From assembly GCA_003956705.1 (NCBI GenBank), contig QZCP01000335.1, positions 62,001 through 126,000 on the forward strand: a DNA stretch of 64,000 nt, given 5' to 3'. The stretch is from Brevipalpus yothersi. Its lineage: Eukaryota; Arthropoda; Arachnida; Trombidiformes; Tenuipalpidae. Of the stretch, positions 46,698-58,468 are shown one piece after another (within the stretch, counting starts at the first letter, position 1; every line of letters starts with the position of its first letter). The translations under genes were made by a program, and so were the position numbers. The notes below the pieces were generated by a model. It worked only from the letters and a program-made list of their open reading frames with translations, was not told where the DNA came from and made no database searches.

Positions 46698-47934
46698 TCC
46701 ACCTTGTCTTCTCTTTTTACGATGAGTTTACTTACCTTTCAGTTTCATTGTACTCTCTCTTCTCTCAATTTGCCCACCGATACGCCTTATCTTACTCAAT
46801 TGTAACCCTTCCAGGTCTGATTATGCTCTTCAATAAATGATAGCCAAAATTTTCAACTCATTTTTTGTGTATCTTTATTGACTTGTTGCTCAGACAATCT
46901 CTTGTTCACCCAATTTCTAGAGTATAGGTATTATATTGTGTTCTCCATCCACTATTCAAGTCGAAGAATAGTTTCAAGATTTAACATCTAGTTATTATTC
47001 ACCTTACCGCAAAGAAATTGTTACAAAGGAAGCCAGAGGACGATTTAGCTACCGATGCTTATTATGGAGAAACAGAAAAATTCTTGGGCAAAGGAACACG
47101 TTTCTAGGTGAGTTATTCTTCATCTTCACCTATCTGTTTAGCCATTAATATTAACTTTCTACCACAAAACTTTTGGATATCTCCTACCAGCAGTCGACAT
47201 GGAGCAAAGAAAGGACAGAGGAAAGGCAGGTTTTTGGGCAAAGACATCTAGGACAGGGTTGGTGGCATAGTTGTGACCGAAGTAAATAGAGAGTCCGCTG
47301 TCTACTGTTTTTCATATTGTTTTCGTAATCATTTGGGATCTATTGGATTTGGTTCGTTTTTTGATGATAATCTTTGCTATATTAGGGTGATTTTGAATCT
47401 TTCACAGATGAAGCTTTCAGGAGAGGACTGAGAGATGGTTCAGTTGCCTGACAGCTCACCTCTGTTTGATTGAATATTTGCTTCTTCTCATTAAGCAACA
47501 ATTCTAGCTTATCTTCTACCTTAGACGCAGCGGATCAGGGGGCAGCCAAGGATGACGGATCATGAAAGATTGCGACTTACAGACAACTGCCAGTGGGGAT
47601 TATCGTCGTTATGGGTCAGATAAAACTTTGTCTACCGTCCTCCAGATCATTCTCCGTCAACGTCTGGCATCCATTCGGATCTTGCACCTTCTACGCTTCC
47701 CCCTTACTCCAGAGACGATGTTGGGACACGTCCCGGAGAGATCGTCAGGAGAAGAGGTGAAAGAAATAACTGGCCATCCGAAAGATTGTGTGTTTTTGAT
47801 CGAACATGGGCCTATTCTCTCCCAAGGAGTGCCGATTCATCTTCTTATTGCAAACACGGTGGAGCACTGAGGACACGTTGCCAGAGAGGCCAGGGAACGA
47901 TTCAGCAATCAAAATACAAAGTCTCGTGCTCATC

Positions 47935-49285
47935 GCGGAGAAAAAAGGATCCTCAGTCCAGAGAGCTCCTCTCAACATGACTTCCTCTTTCTAGGTGAGT
48001 TGTTTTTTCATTTTTCATCTGTCTGATTATGCATAAGCCTCTATTCCTCAATGATAATACATTTTTAATGTCCTCTTACAGCAAATGCGATGGAGGAGAA
48101 AAGAAACGAGGAGAGCCAAGTTTTGAGCAAATGTATGCGAAGAGAAGGGTGGTGGCACAATTGTGGACAAGAACATTGAGCATTCCACTGTCTACTATCT
48201 TCCAGATTATTTCCTGCAAGCGTCTGGGATTCATTGCTCAACTCATCTTTGATGATGCTTTCCACCACAGCACAGTGATTTCGAGACTAACTCTAGATGA
48301 AGTTTCCAGAAAAGAGACAAAAGAACGTTTCAGCTTCCGGACGACTTATGTTCATGGTGGAAAAGAACTTCGGTATAGCGATATCTCGAGATATACTGTC
48401 TCTTTACCAGCACCTTGTTCCTTCACCCTCCTCTGTCTGTTTAAACATCAGCCTCCTTTTATTAAGCAAAATTCCGACTTATATTCCACTCGCAGACGTG
48501 GTAGAGCAAGGAAGAGCCTCCGAGGCAAGATTGAGAAAGATTGGACCCGACAGAGGACTACCGGTGGCAATTGTGATCGTGGTAGGTCAGACCAACACTG
48601 TCCACTGCCCTCCAGATCACTTTCCATAGACATCTTGCATTCATTTGGACCTTGCATCCTCCACCTTTCTTTCCTTGTATCAAGGGTTGCACCGAGGCTC
48701 GTCCCAGAAAGAATGCCAGGAAGAGAGGTGAGAGAACAATCCTGCTATTGGAGAGATCTTGTCTCTCCGATTCAACATTGGTCTGTTCTTGCTGAGGGAT
48801 CATTCTGATTTATCTTCTAATAGAAGTGCCTGTTGGAGCAATGAAGAGACCAAGTGAAACGACAATGCACTAGTGCACTCGATAGAGCATCAGCAGTAAC
48901 AGTTTCACCATTCAGGCGACACTCATTTCCAGATTCGGTCTAGCACCTAACCATTCTCCACCTTGCTATAGAGAACTCGCAACTAGAGAAGCCAGAGGAA
49001 GATTCAACTACTGAAGATAGAAAACTTCATGCCTATGGTGGAGAAAAAAGGATTCTCAGTCGAGAGAACACTTCTAGACATCACTGTCCTTTCCTTAGGT
49101 GAGTTATCCAATCATTTTCATCTGTCTGATCGAACATCTCATTGTATTTTCCAGTCAATTTCGACGACTTCTCATAACAATTGCAATGGAGGAGAGAAAA
49201 GCCTCATGGGAGCTAGATTTTGGGAAAGTGCATCCGGAAGAAGGTTGGTGGTACAGTCGTGCACATCTATCAGTCACTCTCTGTC
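47935..49285. repeat. 1.35-kb unit, copy 1
   Basis: Head-to-tail duplicate of 49,286-50,573, beginning 'cggagaaaaaaggatcctcag'. Offset 1,351 bp; the join between copies is sharp at 49,286. High identity, only scattered base changes. Confidence 0.88.
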
Positions 49286-50573
49286 GCGGAGAAAAAAGGA
49301 TCCTCAGACCAGAGAGCTCCTCTCGACATGACTTTCTTCTTTCTAGGTGAGTTGTTCTCTCATTTTTCATCTGTCTGATTACGCTTAGGCCTTCTTCCTT
49401 AATGATAATACATTTTTAATGTCCTCTCACAGCACATGCGATGGAGGAGAAAAGAACCGAGGAGAGCCAAGTTTTGAGCAAGTGTATGCGAAGAGAAGGG
49501 TGGTGGCACAATTGTGGACGGAGAACATTGAGCAGTCCACTGTCTACTATCTTTCAGATCATTTCCTGCAAGCGTCTGGGATCCATTGCTCAGCTCATCT
49601 TTGATGATGGTCTCCACTACAGCACGGTGATTTCGAGACTCGCTCTAGATGAAGTTTCCAGAAAAGAGACAAAGGAACGGTCCCGCTTCCGGACGACTTA
49701 AGTTCATGGTGGAAGAGAACTTCGGTACAGCGATATCTCGAGATATGCTGTCTCTTTGCCAGCACCTTGTTCCTTCACCCTCCTCTGTCTGTTTAAACAT
49801 CAGCCTCCGAGGCAAGATTGAGAAAGATTGGACCCGACAGAGGACTACCGGTGGCAATTGTGATTGTGGTGGGTCAGACCACCACTGTCCACTGCCCTCC
49901 AGATCACTTTCCATAGACATCTTGCATTCATTTGGACCTTGCATCCTCCACCTTTCTTCCCTTGCATCAAGGGCTGCACCGAGGCTCGTCCCAGAAAGAA
50001 TGCCAGGAAAAGAGGCGAGAGAACAATCCTGCTATTGGAGAGATCTTGTATCTCTGATTAAACATTGGTCTGCTCTTGCTGAGGGATCATGCTCACCTAT
50101 CTTCCAACAGAAGTGCCTGTTGGAGCAATGAAGAGAATAAGTGAAACGACAATGCCCTAGTGCACTCGATAGAGGATCAGCAGTAACAGTTTCACCATTC
50201 AGGTGACACTTATTTCTAGATTCGGCCTAGCACCTAACTATTCTCCACCTTGCTGTAGAGAACTCGCAACTAGAGAAGCCAGAGGAAGATTCAACTACTG
50301 AAGATAGAAAACTTCATGCCTATGGTGGAGAAAAAAGGATTCTCAGTCGAGAGAACACTTCTAGACCACACTGTCCTCTCCTTAGGTGAGTTATCCAATC
50401 ATCTTTCACTTGTCTGATCGAACATTTCATTGTATTCTCCAGTGAATTTCAACGACTTCTCATAACAATTGCAATGGAGGAGAGAAAAGCCTCATGGGAG
50501 CTAGATTTTGGGAAAATGCATCCGGAAGAAGGCTGGTGGTACAATCGTGCACATCTAGCAGTCACTCTCTGTC
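49286..50573. repeat. 1.35-kb unit, copy 2 (66-bp deletion)
   Basis: Same sequence as 47,935-49,285 but lacking about 66 bp at 49,810, exactly between two 'agcctcc' repeats present in copy 1. This is a classic slippage deletion. A further copy of the second half is at 51,010-51,474. Confidence 0.85.
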
Positions 50574-51009
50574 GCTATTCAGATTCTTCCTTGTAACTAT
50601 TTGTGAATTACTGCATTTGGTCATTCTGTCTGACTAGACATCGACAATTGTTATTTCAGGAGAAGTTTCCACTCGTCTTCTAACAGCGAACATGGTAGAG
50701 CAAGGACGAACTAAGAGAGACACCATGCACGTTGCACCAGATTGAGGATCACCAGCATCAATCCCGATCATAGTAGTTTAGACAACCACTGTCCAATCTC
50801 CATCAGATCACTTTTTGTGAACATCCGGCATCCATTCGGCTCCTGCATCCTCCACCGCGCTTCCCTTGTGTCAAGGGTTGCACCGAGGCTCGTCTCAGAA
50901 AGATTGCCATGAAAAAGGTGAGAGAAACATCCTGCTATTGGAGAGATCTTGTCTCTCTCATTGAACATTGGTCTGTTTACAAAGGCAACATGCTGATTAT
51001 CTTCCAATA

Positions 51010-51474
51010 GAAGTATCTATTGGAGCAATGTAGAGACCAAGTGAAAAGACAATGCACTAGTGCACTCGATAGAGGATTAGCAGTAACAGTTTCATCATTC
51101 AGATGACCCTTATTTCTAGATTCGGCCTAGCACCTAGCTATTCTCACCCTGCTATAGAGAACTCGCAACTAGACAAGCATGGGCAGATTCAACTACTGAA
51201 GATAGAAAGATTCCTGCCTATGGTGGAGAAAAGAGAATTCTCAGTCAAGATAAACACTTCTAGACATGATTGTCCTCTCCTTAGGTGAGTTATCCACTCA
51301 TCCTTCACCCGTCTGATCGAACATTTCATTATATTCCCTAGTGAGTTTCAACGACTTCTCACAACAGTTTCAATGGAGGAGAGAAAAGCCTCATGGGAGC
51401 CAGATTTTGGGAAAGTGCATCCGGAAGAAGGTTGATGGTATAATCGTGTACATCTAGCAGTTCACTCTCTGTCG
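51010..51474. repeat. Third copy of the half unit
   Basis: Matches 48,819-49,285 and 50,108-50,573 ('gcaatgtagagaccaagtga' through 'cactctctgtcg'). The sequence that follows (ttattcagattcttcc) is shared with the join after copy 2 at 50,575. Confidence 0.85.
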
Positions 51475-52740
51475 TTATTCAGATTCTTCCTTGTAATTAT
51501 TTGTGAATTGTTGCATTTGGTCATTCTGATGAACACCCCTCTACCCTACAAGGTGATCCTGCAGTTCATCGTCGATGAAACCTCCAGGAAAGAGCGAAGG
51601 GACAAATCGGTCACTGAAGAACCAATGTACACGGTGGAGAGAAACTCTCGGTCCATAGAATGCCCTCCACTATGCCTGTCCCTCCTCCCAAGTGCACTGC
51701 TCCTTCATTCCCTACCTGTCTGATCATATATCGGCCTACTTGTCATTCAGGAAAAGTTTCCGCTTATCTTCTAACAGCGAATATGGTAGAGCAAAGACGA
51801 GCTAAAGAGAGGCACCATGTATATTGTACCAGACTGAGGATCACCAGTAGCAATTCTGATCATAGTAGTTTAGGCAACTACTGTCCACTGTCTATCAGAC
51901 ATTTTTTGTGAACACCTGGCATCCATTCAGCTCCTGTACCTCTCACGATGCTCCCCTTATATCAAGAGCAATGTTGGAGCTCGTCCAAGGAGACTGTCAG
52001 CAGTAGCGCAAAAGGACAGTTCTGTCGTTTGACAAATCATGTCTCTTTGGTTGAAACTTGGCCCATTCTTGCCCGAGCGGACTACCGATTTATTTTATAG
52101 CAGCACACATGGTGGGGCAGTAAAGAGACGAGGAGAGACGATAAAGCACGAGTGCACTCAATGAGCCATCGACAGGAGCAGTTCCACCTTTCAGATCACA
52201 ATTGTCTCGGGGTTTTGCCTGATGTCCATCTATTATCCACTCTGTTATAGAGAGACTACCACAAGAGAGATCAGAGGACGATTCGGCAGCCGAAAGACGT
52301 TCATGCTCATAGTGGAGAGAACTATCTTCGGTCAAGAGAATGTCCCTCGTCACTTTTTGCAATCCATTGCATTTGGCTCCCCTCTGACGATGCCCTCTAC
52401 TCCACCAGGGGTGATTCTGAAGTTTATCTCCGAAAGATTATCAGAGAGGAAGCGAAAGGACCGTTCAGCCACCGGACATCTCGCGTCCGAAGTGGAGGCA
52501 GGATCTTCAGCCGCGGGAACGACCCTGGGAGTTACTGCTTTCCTTCCCGGTGAGTATTCTCTTCCCCTCCTCATCTATCTGTTTTTAACATTAGTCTACA
52601 TTTGTCTAGGAAACTACCAACTTATCTGCTATCAGCCAAGATGGTGGAGCAAAGAAGATCCGAAGAGAAAAATTTTGGACGATTATGCCCTACAATGGAC
52701 TGGTGGTATCAATTGTGACGAGAGCAATACCTCCTGATAT

Positions 52741-53525
52741 CATTGTATGCAGAGAAAGAAACAGTCTCCCGTCACCCGGGAACATGCAGCTATCTGCAGG
52801 GCAAGCATCAGTGCGATCAACCAAGCTGAGACGGAGATATTAATTATCTCAGTCTCTCAAGTTCAGTCGCACCATGCTTCCATCACTTGACAGCTGCAGA
52901 AGATCAGAGCGAATCCCCAACAAGAAAGAGCACCGATAAACTCTGTCCTTTAAGGAATTTTATCCCAAAATCGGGGGGGGGGAAGCTTTGGTCAAATAAA
53001 ATTCTGATCTCAGTTCCCATTTATTCCGATTGGTACTTTCTTCATTCACATTTTACCCTCTCACCGTCAATTCGCCTCTCATCTTCCTTTACTTTTGCCA
53101 TTTTTCTCATTGCTTAGGTTGAATTTAATTAGGTTGCATTTCTGTTCAGATCTCCGATGCGCCATCAGTTATTTTCTTTTCTGGGCCAAAATAATAACCA
53201 TAGACTATGTCTTGGAGTCATGATTCCATCAGGACTTTTGCTGTACTTTTGAGCCGCCTCCTTCAGTCACGTGTAACGACAATTACTAGGCCCATTACCT
53301 TACTCTCGGCACCAGTACCTTCAGTCTTCATCCCATAATGTTATTTATTAGCTAGTTTTAGGCAAGTTTTGGGTGTTTTTTGGTCACAAGCTCATTTGCA
53401 CTTCTCATTTTCCTCTTTTGGAGGCTTTCTGGCTCTTGGTTAGAGTCCAACAGGTCTGCCACTTCAGTATTAGCTCACATTAGCCATATTGCCAGGACTC
53501 ACTGCTGCTAACGTATCATTAGCGA
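52741..53525. other. Unique spacer
   Basis: No gene. There is a run of ten G at about 52,972-52,981. Not obviously related to other parts of the window. Confidence 0.5.
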
Positions 53526-53590
53526 ATAATGAGTAACAGTTTGTTGCTATCAGCACACAAGATCAAGCATGGCGGATGTATCGATATTCT

Positions 53591-54300
53591 CTAGAGCAAA
53601 AGTGAGACCGCTTTTGGATACTCGATCGGATTTTTTGATCTCAGCACAGTCCCATTGGATGTTCTCGAGTTTGAGGATGCCAATTTGTCACTTTGTGTTC
53701 GAACGAGGTAATTGTTCTGAATACTTCCAGATAGATCGATGATTATTGGCTGTCTAGACTTTTTTCCAGCATCTTCATTGTCAGGATCAGTTGCTCCATC
53801 ATTTTTCCTATTAACTACGCAAGAAGGCACAAGCATCCTCGGTTCTACTTGAATCAATAAGCTCAATATGCTATTGTAATTGATAGAGAAAATTACCCTA
53901 TTAGTTCTATGAAAATATTTCTTGGAAGCTCATTTTATCTGGTCTTCCTCGATGGAAAATAAAAACTCACCTCTTGATAGCTTCAAGTTCGCTTTTATTC
54001 AGCATTTCGAGGCCCTCTTTGGGGTAGATAAGTTTGATTTTAGAGTGAACAGTACTGGTGGGAAGAGTAAGAAGAAAACAATTTTCAGGGATAAAGTCAT
54101 TAGAATTTCTAATTAGGAAATAATAAAAGTATGTAAATAGAGATATAGTGATATATGATGGTCTTAGGAAAAATTAAATTAAATTCTCACACATGAAAGG
54201 CTGATAAATGTTCCAATTCGATTCCTCCATTCACATCGAAAAATTGTTCAAGACTTTTTTTGATTTGTTTAAGACGGAGTCCACTTTGATAATCCATAGT
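53591..54300 (-). pseudogene. Truncated TND gene copy (partner of 31,870-32,530)
   Basis: Keeps the C-terminal region (KKSRQPIIIDLSGSIQNNYLV, stop lost and frame extended to 53,591), exon 2 (about 53,972-54,055) and exon 1 with an intact ATG at about 54,298. The TND exon is deleted with the same breakpoint as its partner. Confidence 0.75.
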
Positions 54301-55211
54301 ATTTTAACAAATAATGAAAGGGTCAAATTTTCACACAGAATATTGATGGCAGCAGAGCAAATGATGGAATCTGTAACAAATTACCAACATCAAACATCAG
54401 AAAAAAGTCAGCTAGCTTAGGGCTAGTTAGTCCTGCAAATCCAAGTGGAGACGAGGAGCTGCTCAGTGATAGTTGATCCGATTCCTTGACCCTTTCCTTA
54501 TCTCAACGTATTACCATTGGACAATGCAAAACGTACAAGGCTAAGTCATGTACTTTTCTTCCATCAGAATGTAGTTAATTGTTCACCGAAATCCAACAAT
54601 TTATCTACACTAGTATCAGTAGAGCAAAGAAGTTAATCGTCCCAAAGAAATGGAGGAGACTTAATAGAAGAGAAAATTGTTTTCTGTTTATCTGATAAAA
54701 TAAAACTAATAACAAACAGTATTTTACTCAATCAAGCGCTTGATCAACTTGGACTTTCTCAAATTTCTGATACATGGATTAATGGATTGTAGAAATGTAA
54801 ATTTATTGCTAAGGAGTATAAACTGGGCTTGGAAGGGTACCATCTGGCTATTCAGTTTCAAACACAACTGTAAAATTGATAATGCCAACAAACATCGTCC
54901 TTGCTTTTTGACCTATCATTCTTTCAATTCTCTTTGGTTCGCCTCTTAAATTCCATAACTCATTGGTACAATCTAAGGTAGTCTGATGGAGAAGATGGAG
55001 TAACTCGAAGATAATGAGAATTTGACTCCCTGAAGAAAGCTTAAATTCCTCAGATTCAATGAAGAGAGTAAAAAGTCAGGTTTGAGTTATTTTGTTTGAC
55101 ATGGGAATGATGCTATTTTAGTGAGATGTACAAATTAACATCGATATAGATGATTTCAACCAGAATCATCAACGACGATGCATGCATCTTAACGGGATAA
55201 AAGAATTCGCA
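54301..55211. other. Spacer, duplicate of 32,531-33,192
   Basis: No gene. About 250 bp longer than its partner; the extra part is at about 54,880-55,120. Confidence 0.55.
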
Positions 55212-56350
55212 TTAAATAATGTAGTAATTGTTCTGGATACTTCCAGGGAGATTGATTATTATTGGTTGTCTTGATTTTCTCCCACCTTCATTCCCAGAAT
55301 CAGCTTCACCATCTTTCCTCTCAATCAAACTACGCAGAATGGCGGAAACATCATCTGCTTTACTGAGATTGGAAATATTGTTTTCCCCAAGATGATGGCT
55401 ATGAACGATGGACGATCTTGATGAACTAAGTCGAATAGAACTATCAGGAGGAATTCCCTCAAAAGCTTGAGCCTCAGAAGGTGATTGGATACTTTTTTCT
55501 ACAGCTGGTTGTTTGGGTGGACAAGAGTGGTTTGCATCCATCTCCAATCGTCTAGCTCTGATCTGTTTTACCAGCTCCGGCAAATCTCTGAGGCGTTGAA
55601 CAATGGGATCATAGTTTGCAGGGCCAAGCTGATTTTCCAATTTCGATCTCAAATTCTGTATCGTTCCTTGAGCCTCCACATCAGTTGATGTGAGCTTCCG
55701 AATTATATTCCATGTAGTTTTATTTAGCAGGCTATCAGAGTGATTTAGCCATTTATTTATAATTTCAAGAATGAGTTTCAAAATGTTCACTGCCCGTCGA
55801 TCATCTGGAGGCTGATATGTTTTAGTTGTTATGAGCAGCCACTTATCAATCAGTTTCCAGCCAGAATTGCTCACAAAGCTAGACGAATGATAAGAAAAAT
55901 AAAAAATTAATGATCAATGATTAATTTTGCAAAGAACTAATCCAGAGACTTTCGTTAGGTATTAGAAAAAAATAGGGTTGACAATGACTGCAGTGCTTTA
56001 ACTTGGCCAATAAAATTCAAAATATAAAGGAAGAAAAACTTGAACTTACTTTTTAATAACTTCAATATCACTTTTATTGAGCATTTCAATGGGCTCTTGG
56101 ATATGAACGAGACTTCTCTTGAGCGCTACCAGGCTAGAAAATTGAGAAAATGAATGACTTATTGAAATTCAAACTTTGTCAATTTAAGCAATTGGCGTGA
56201 CAATGATCAATGACTGCTAAATGATTACACTTACCGATGGAATAGTGAGATATTTTCGATACTGATTCCACCGTTCTTGTCAGTTATTCGTTTCATTTGA
56301 ACACTAAATTGTTCAGGACAAACTTCACTTCGATGTTCACCATCAACCAT
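55212..56350 (-). CDS. TND-domain protein (intact, 3-exon form)
   Basis: Exons 56,235-56,350, 56,050-56,133 and 55,212-55,878 join in frame into 288 aa from ATG at 56,350. It is the duplicate of the gene at 33,193-34,338, with identical exon 1 and 2 lengths (116 and 84 nt) and one codon fewer in exon 3. The TND (DKNGGISIENISLFHR ... FVSNSGWKLIDKWLLITTK), the Ser-rich middle, LSKADDVSAILRSLIERK and the terminal PIIINLPGSIQNNYYII are all preserved. Many differences are in the linker, fewer in the TND core and C-terminus, suggesting selection keeps both ends. Nuclear motif-binding function is inferred from the TND fold. Confidence 0.88.
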
Positions 56351-56514
56351 TTTCGTTCTTTAAAAAAGTGATAATCACAAAACTTAACAAAATGAAAAAA
56401 TTCCTAATCAGTCAACATGAAATATTGAATAAAGCATAAATTATGATATGGCAGATTTCTCTTTGAGAATCACTATCAGTTGGCCAAAGAAATATATAGT
56501 ACTCAAACACAGTA

Positions 56515-56975
56515 TCAGAGATGAAAAATGTATTAAACTGTACTTTTATTTCATTAATATTGAAAATTAGTTGAGAAGTGGGAAACTCCACTAATAGACT
56601 TATCACATGTCGAAAGGCACCATTCACACCAGAAGAGAGAGGATCGGGAAAGAGGAATGGACTAAGAGTATCTAAGTATCTAAAGATTCACTCTTTGGGA
56701 ATAGAGGATAAAAGTGTAGAGAAGAGAGAATGGATATCATGTATAAGGAACGCGTGGTCTAAAGAAAATGGCGTACCCAAGTGACCCTCTTCAGTCATCC
56801 AATCTGTCGATCCCAACCATTGACCAGAGAACCAAGATCTGCGAGACATGTCGCACATCACTGGACTCAGCAGACCAAGCTTTAGATTGTACAATCCAAG
56901 CAAATCGTTGTCACTTCCATTTAACTGAATTAAATCAGGAAAACTATTGACTATCTATCCTTTCTTTCATCCCTC
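56515..56975 (+). mobile_element. Insertion absent from the duplicate, with zinc-finger-like ORFs
   Basis: Compared with 34,490-34,535, copy 2 of the segmental duplication has about 460 extra bases. Plus-strand frames 56,578-56,784 (basic, VSKYLKIHSLGIEDKSVEKR) and 56,768-56,950 overlap in different frames. The latter has a Cys/His pattern CETC-x13-C-x7-CHFH like the fingers of LINE first ORFs or PHD-like domains. Possibly a retroelement or retrogene fragment; the family is not established. Confidence 0.35.
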
Positions 56976-57788
56976 TGTCTATCCCAACGCAATTGTAAAC
57001 ATGTTAGCTATAGAAAATGCACTTGGATAGGAGAATTCAATTGCCTCTTGACGAGCTGATCTTGTAGAGTGAGACAATAAGTCACCAAAAAACATCTTGT
57101 TGATTTCTACAAGGTATTTCTAAATCATCCCACCGTCGATCTCTCAACTCAATAGCAGCAACAATATGACACGATTCAAATTGGTGGACAATTTGAGACA
57201 TTCATAGCTTGCCTCGAAATATCTATCGATAATTAAAATGGTTGAGGATTTTTGACATGCTATCACAAAATTTCTGATATGCCTGTCTCATTAGATATCA
57301 ATTTAGCGATCGGTGATATGATAAGAGAAATCATGTGAGATGAAGAGGGAAATTGTCAGATAGAATCGAGCAACTTAAAAATTTCAGAGAAATATAATTG
57401 AAAATAGCACAAAAATTGGATGAATTATTTATTGACAGATGAGGCTCGTTATTAATTTTATATTCTTCAGGTACAGATATCCTAATCAATGATATAACTG
57501 ATCTGTTTCCCCTGATAAGCAAAGTTAGGCTCACATGATAGCTGGAGAAATACTGTTAATTTTTCTCGATTTTTTACTTGGTTGATAATAGAGAGAGATG
57601 TCTCGAAAAATCGACGTCAAAACCAGATCCGTCATCGTTTCTCTTGATTACATTCATTCTACTATAATAGGGATACAAATCATCTCGATTTCTCAAAACA
57701 AATGGCTAATTAGAACAATGGCTATGATCAGTACTTCAAGTCAACATCACTTACAAAATGCCATGTATAATCATAGTGAGACATAGCG
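56976..57788. other. Spacer, duplicate of 34,535-35,660
   Basis: No gene. Shares the 'aatttctgatatgcctgtctcattagatatcaa' region with 25,815 and 34,985. Confidence 0.6.
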
Positions 57789-57877
57789 TTACATAACGTA
57801 AAAATTGTTCTGAACACTTCCAGGTAGATTGATGATTATTGGTTGTCTGGACCTCTTTCCAGCATCTCCATTGCCAG
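57789..57877 (-). pseudogene. 3' end of a TND gene cut off by the retroelement
   Basis: Encodes only the family C-terminus (RQPIIINLPGS, then VQNNFYVM and a stop at 57,789-57,791). Homology to the last exon at 35,662-35,972 stops abruptly at 57,877, where the LTR begins; the upstream exons would lie beyond the element. Confidence 0.85.
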
Positions 57878-58191
57878 TGTCAGCAGAAACTCTGACCTCC
57901 CCGATGAAGCCACGGCTTCCACTCTCTCTCTTTATTTAATCTTTTTCATTTCTTATATTTAATCTCTTTTCTCAATAATTATAATTTGGGTTCTTTTTAT
58001 ATCTTGGGTTTTTCTCTATGTTCGAGTCTACTAGACTCTCACTTATGCTTTATAATCTCTTGCTCTATGCTACTAGCACTTGTCAAACTGGTCAACTTGA
58101 CCAAGGCCATGAGAAACTTCTCTTGACCAATCAAACTCATTGTCTTTGCTTAATCTCCATCTTCTGCTCCTCTGGAGCTCATTCATTGTGC

Positions 58192-58198
58192 TATAAAA
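58192..58198 (+). promoter_or_regulatory. LTR TATA box
   Basis: TATAAAA, with AATAAA (58,284-58,289) about 90 bp downstream, as expected for U3/R/U5 order. Confidence 0.65.
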
Positions 58199-58283
58199 GT
58201 CGATCACTACTAGTGCTCGACACAGAGTAGTTTAATCTTATGTCCTGTCGAAACTCTGTCCGACTACCTAACCACTTTTGTCT

Positions 58284-58289
58284 AATAAA
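58284..58289 (+). terminator. LTR poly(A) signal
   Basis: AATAAA within the LTR, downstream of the TATA box. Confidence 0.55.
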
Positions 58290-58468
58290 CCATTTATATA
58301 TCTATCAACTTGATAGTAGTTATTTTGCACAACTTGTGCCAACTCTGCCCCAAATTAGGTCAAGTGCGCCTGATAGTCGCCGGTGGCCCTGGTAGACTAT
58401 CGAAGTGAATCTTCAAGCTCACTGAGCTCTAGCTTCTAGTGTTTGGTGAATTTGATAATTCTACCACA

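Larger units (their letters stand above)
46900..52740. repeat. Higher-order complex repeat array with splice-like junctions
   Basis: Two alternating sequence modules recur. One contains 'agagaagccagaggaagatt' and 'tatggtggagaaaaaaggattctc'; the other contains 'atggtggagcaa' and 'tccactgccctccagatca'. Seven 'ggtgagtt'-like donors followed by 'catctgtctgat' occur at about 47,105, 47,995, 49,097, 49,346, 50,384, 51,283 and 52,550. Acceptor-like tracts follow most of them 55-90 bases later. Long open frames exist but no frame is shared between repeat copies, so I do not call a protein. Confidence 0.75.
53526..57877. repeat. Segmental duplication, copy 2 (partner 31,690-35,760)
   Basis: Collinear with copy 1 except for an extra block at about 56,515-56,975. 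It ends where the retroelement interrupts the last exon of the following TND copy. Confidence 0.8.
57878..58468 (+). repeat. 5' LTR (right end approximate)
   Basis: TG...CA bounded (TGT at 57,878; ACA ending at 58,468), about 590 bp. The left end is exact from loss of homology to the TND exon; the right end is chosen only because CA is followed by a TGG that could start the primer site. The second LTR is not available for comparison. Confidence 0.55.

Noticed and set aside
48029..48808. 259-codon ORF in the complex repeat array
   Set aside because: The frame is not kept in the duplicate at 49,380-50,131, where stops and a deletion break it, and it resembles no known protein.
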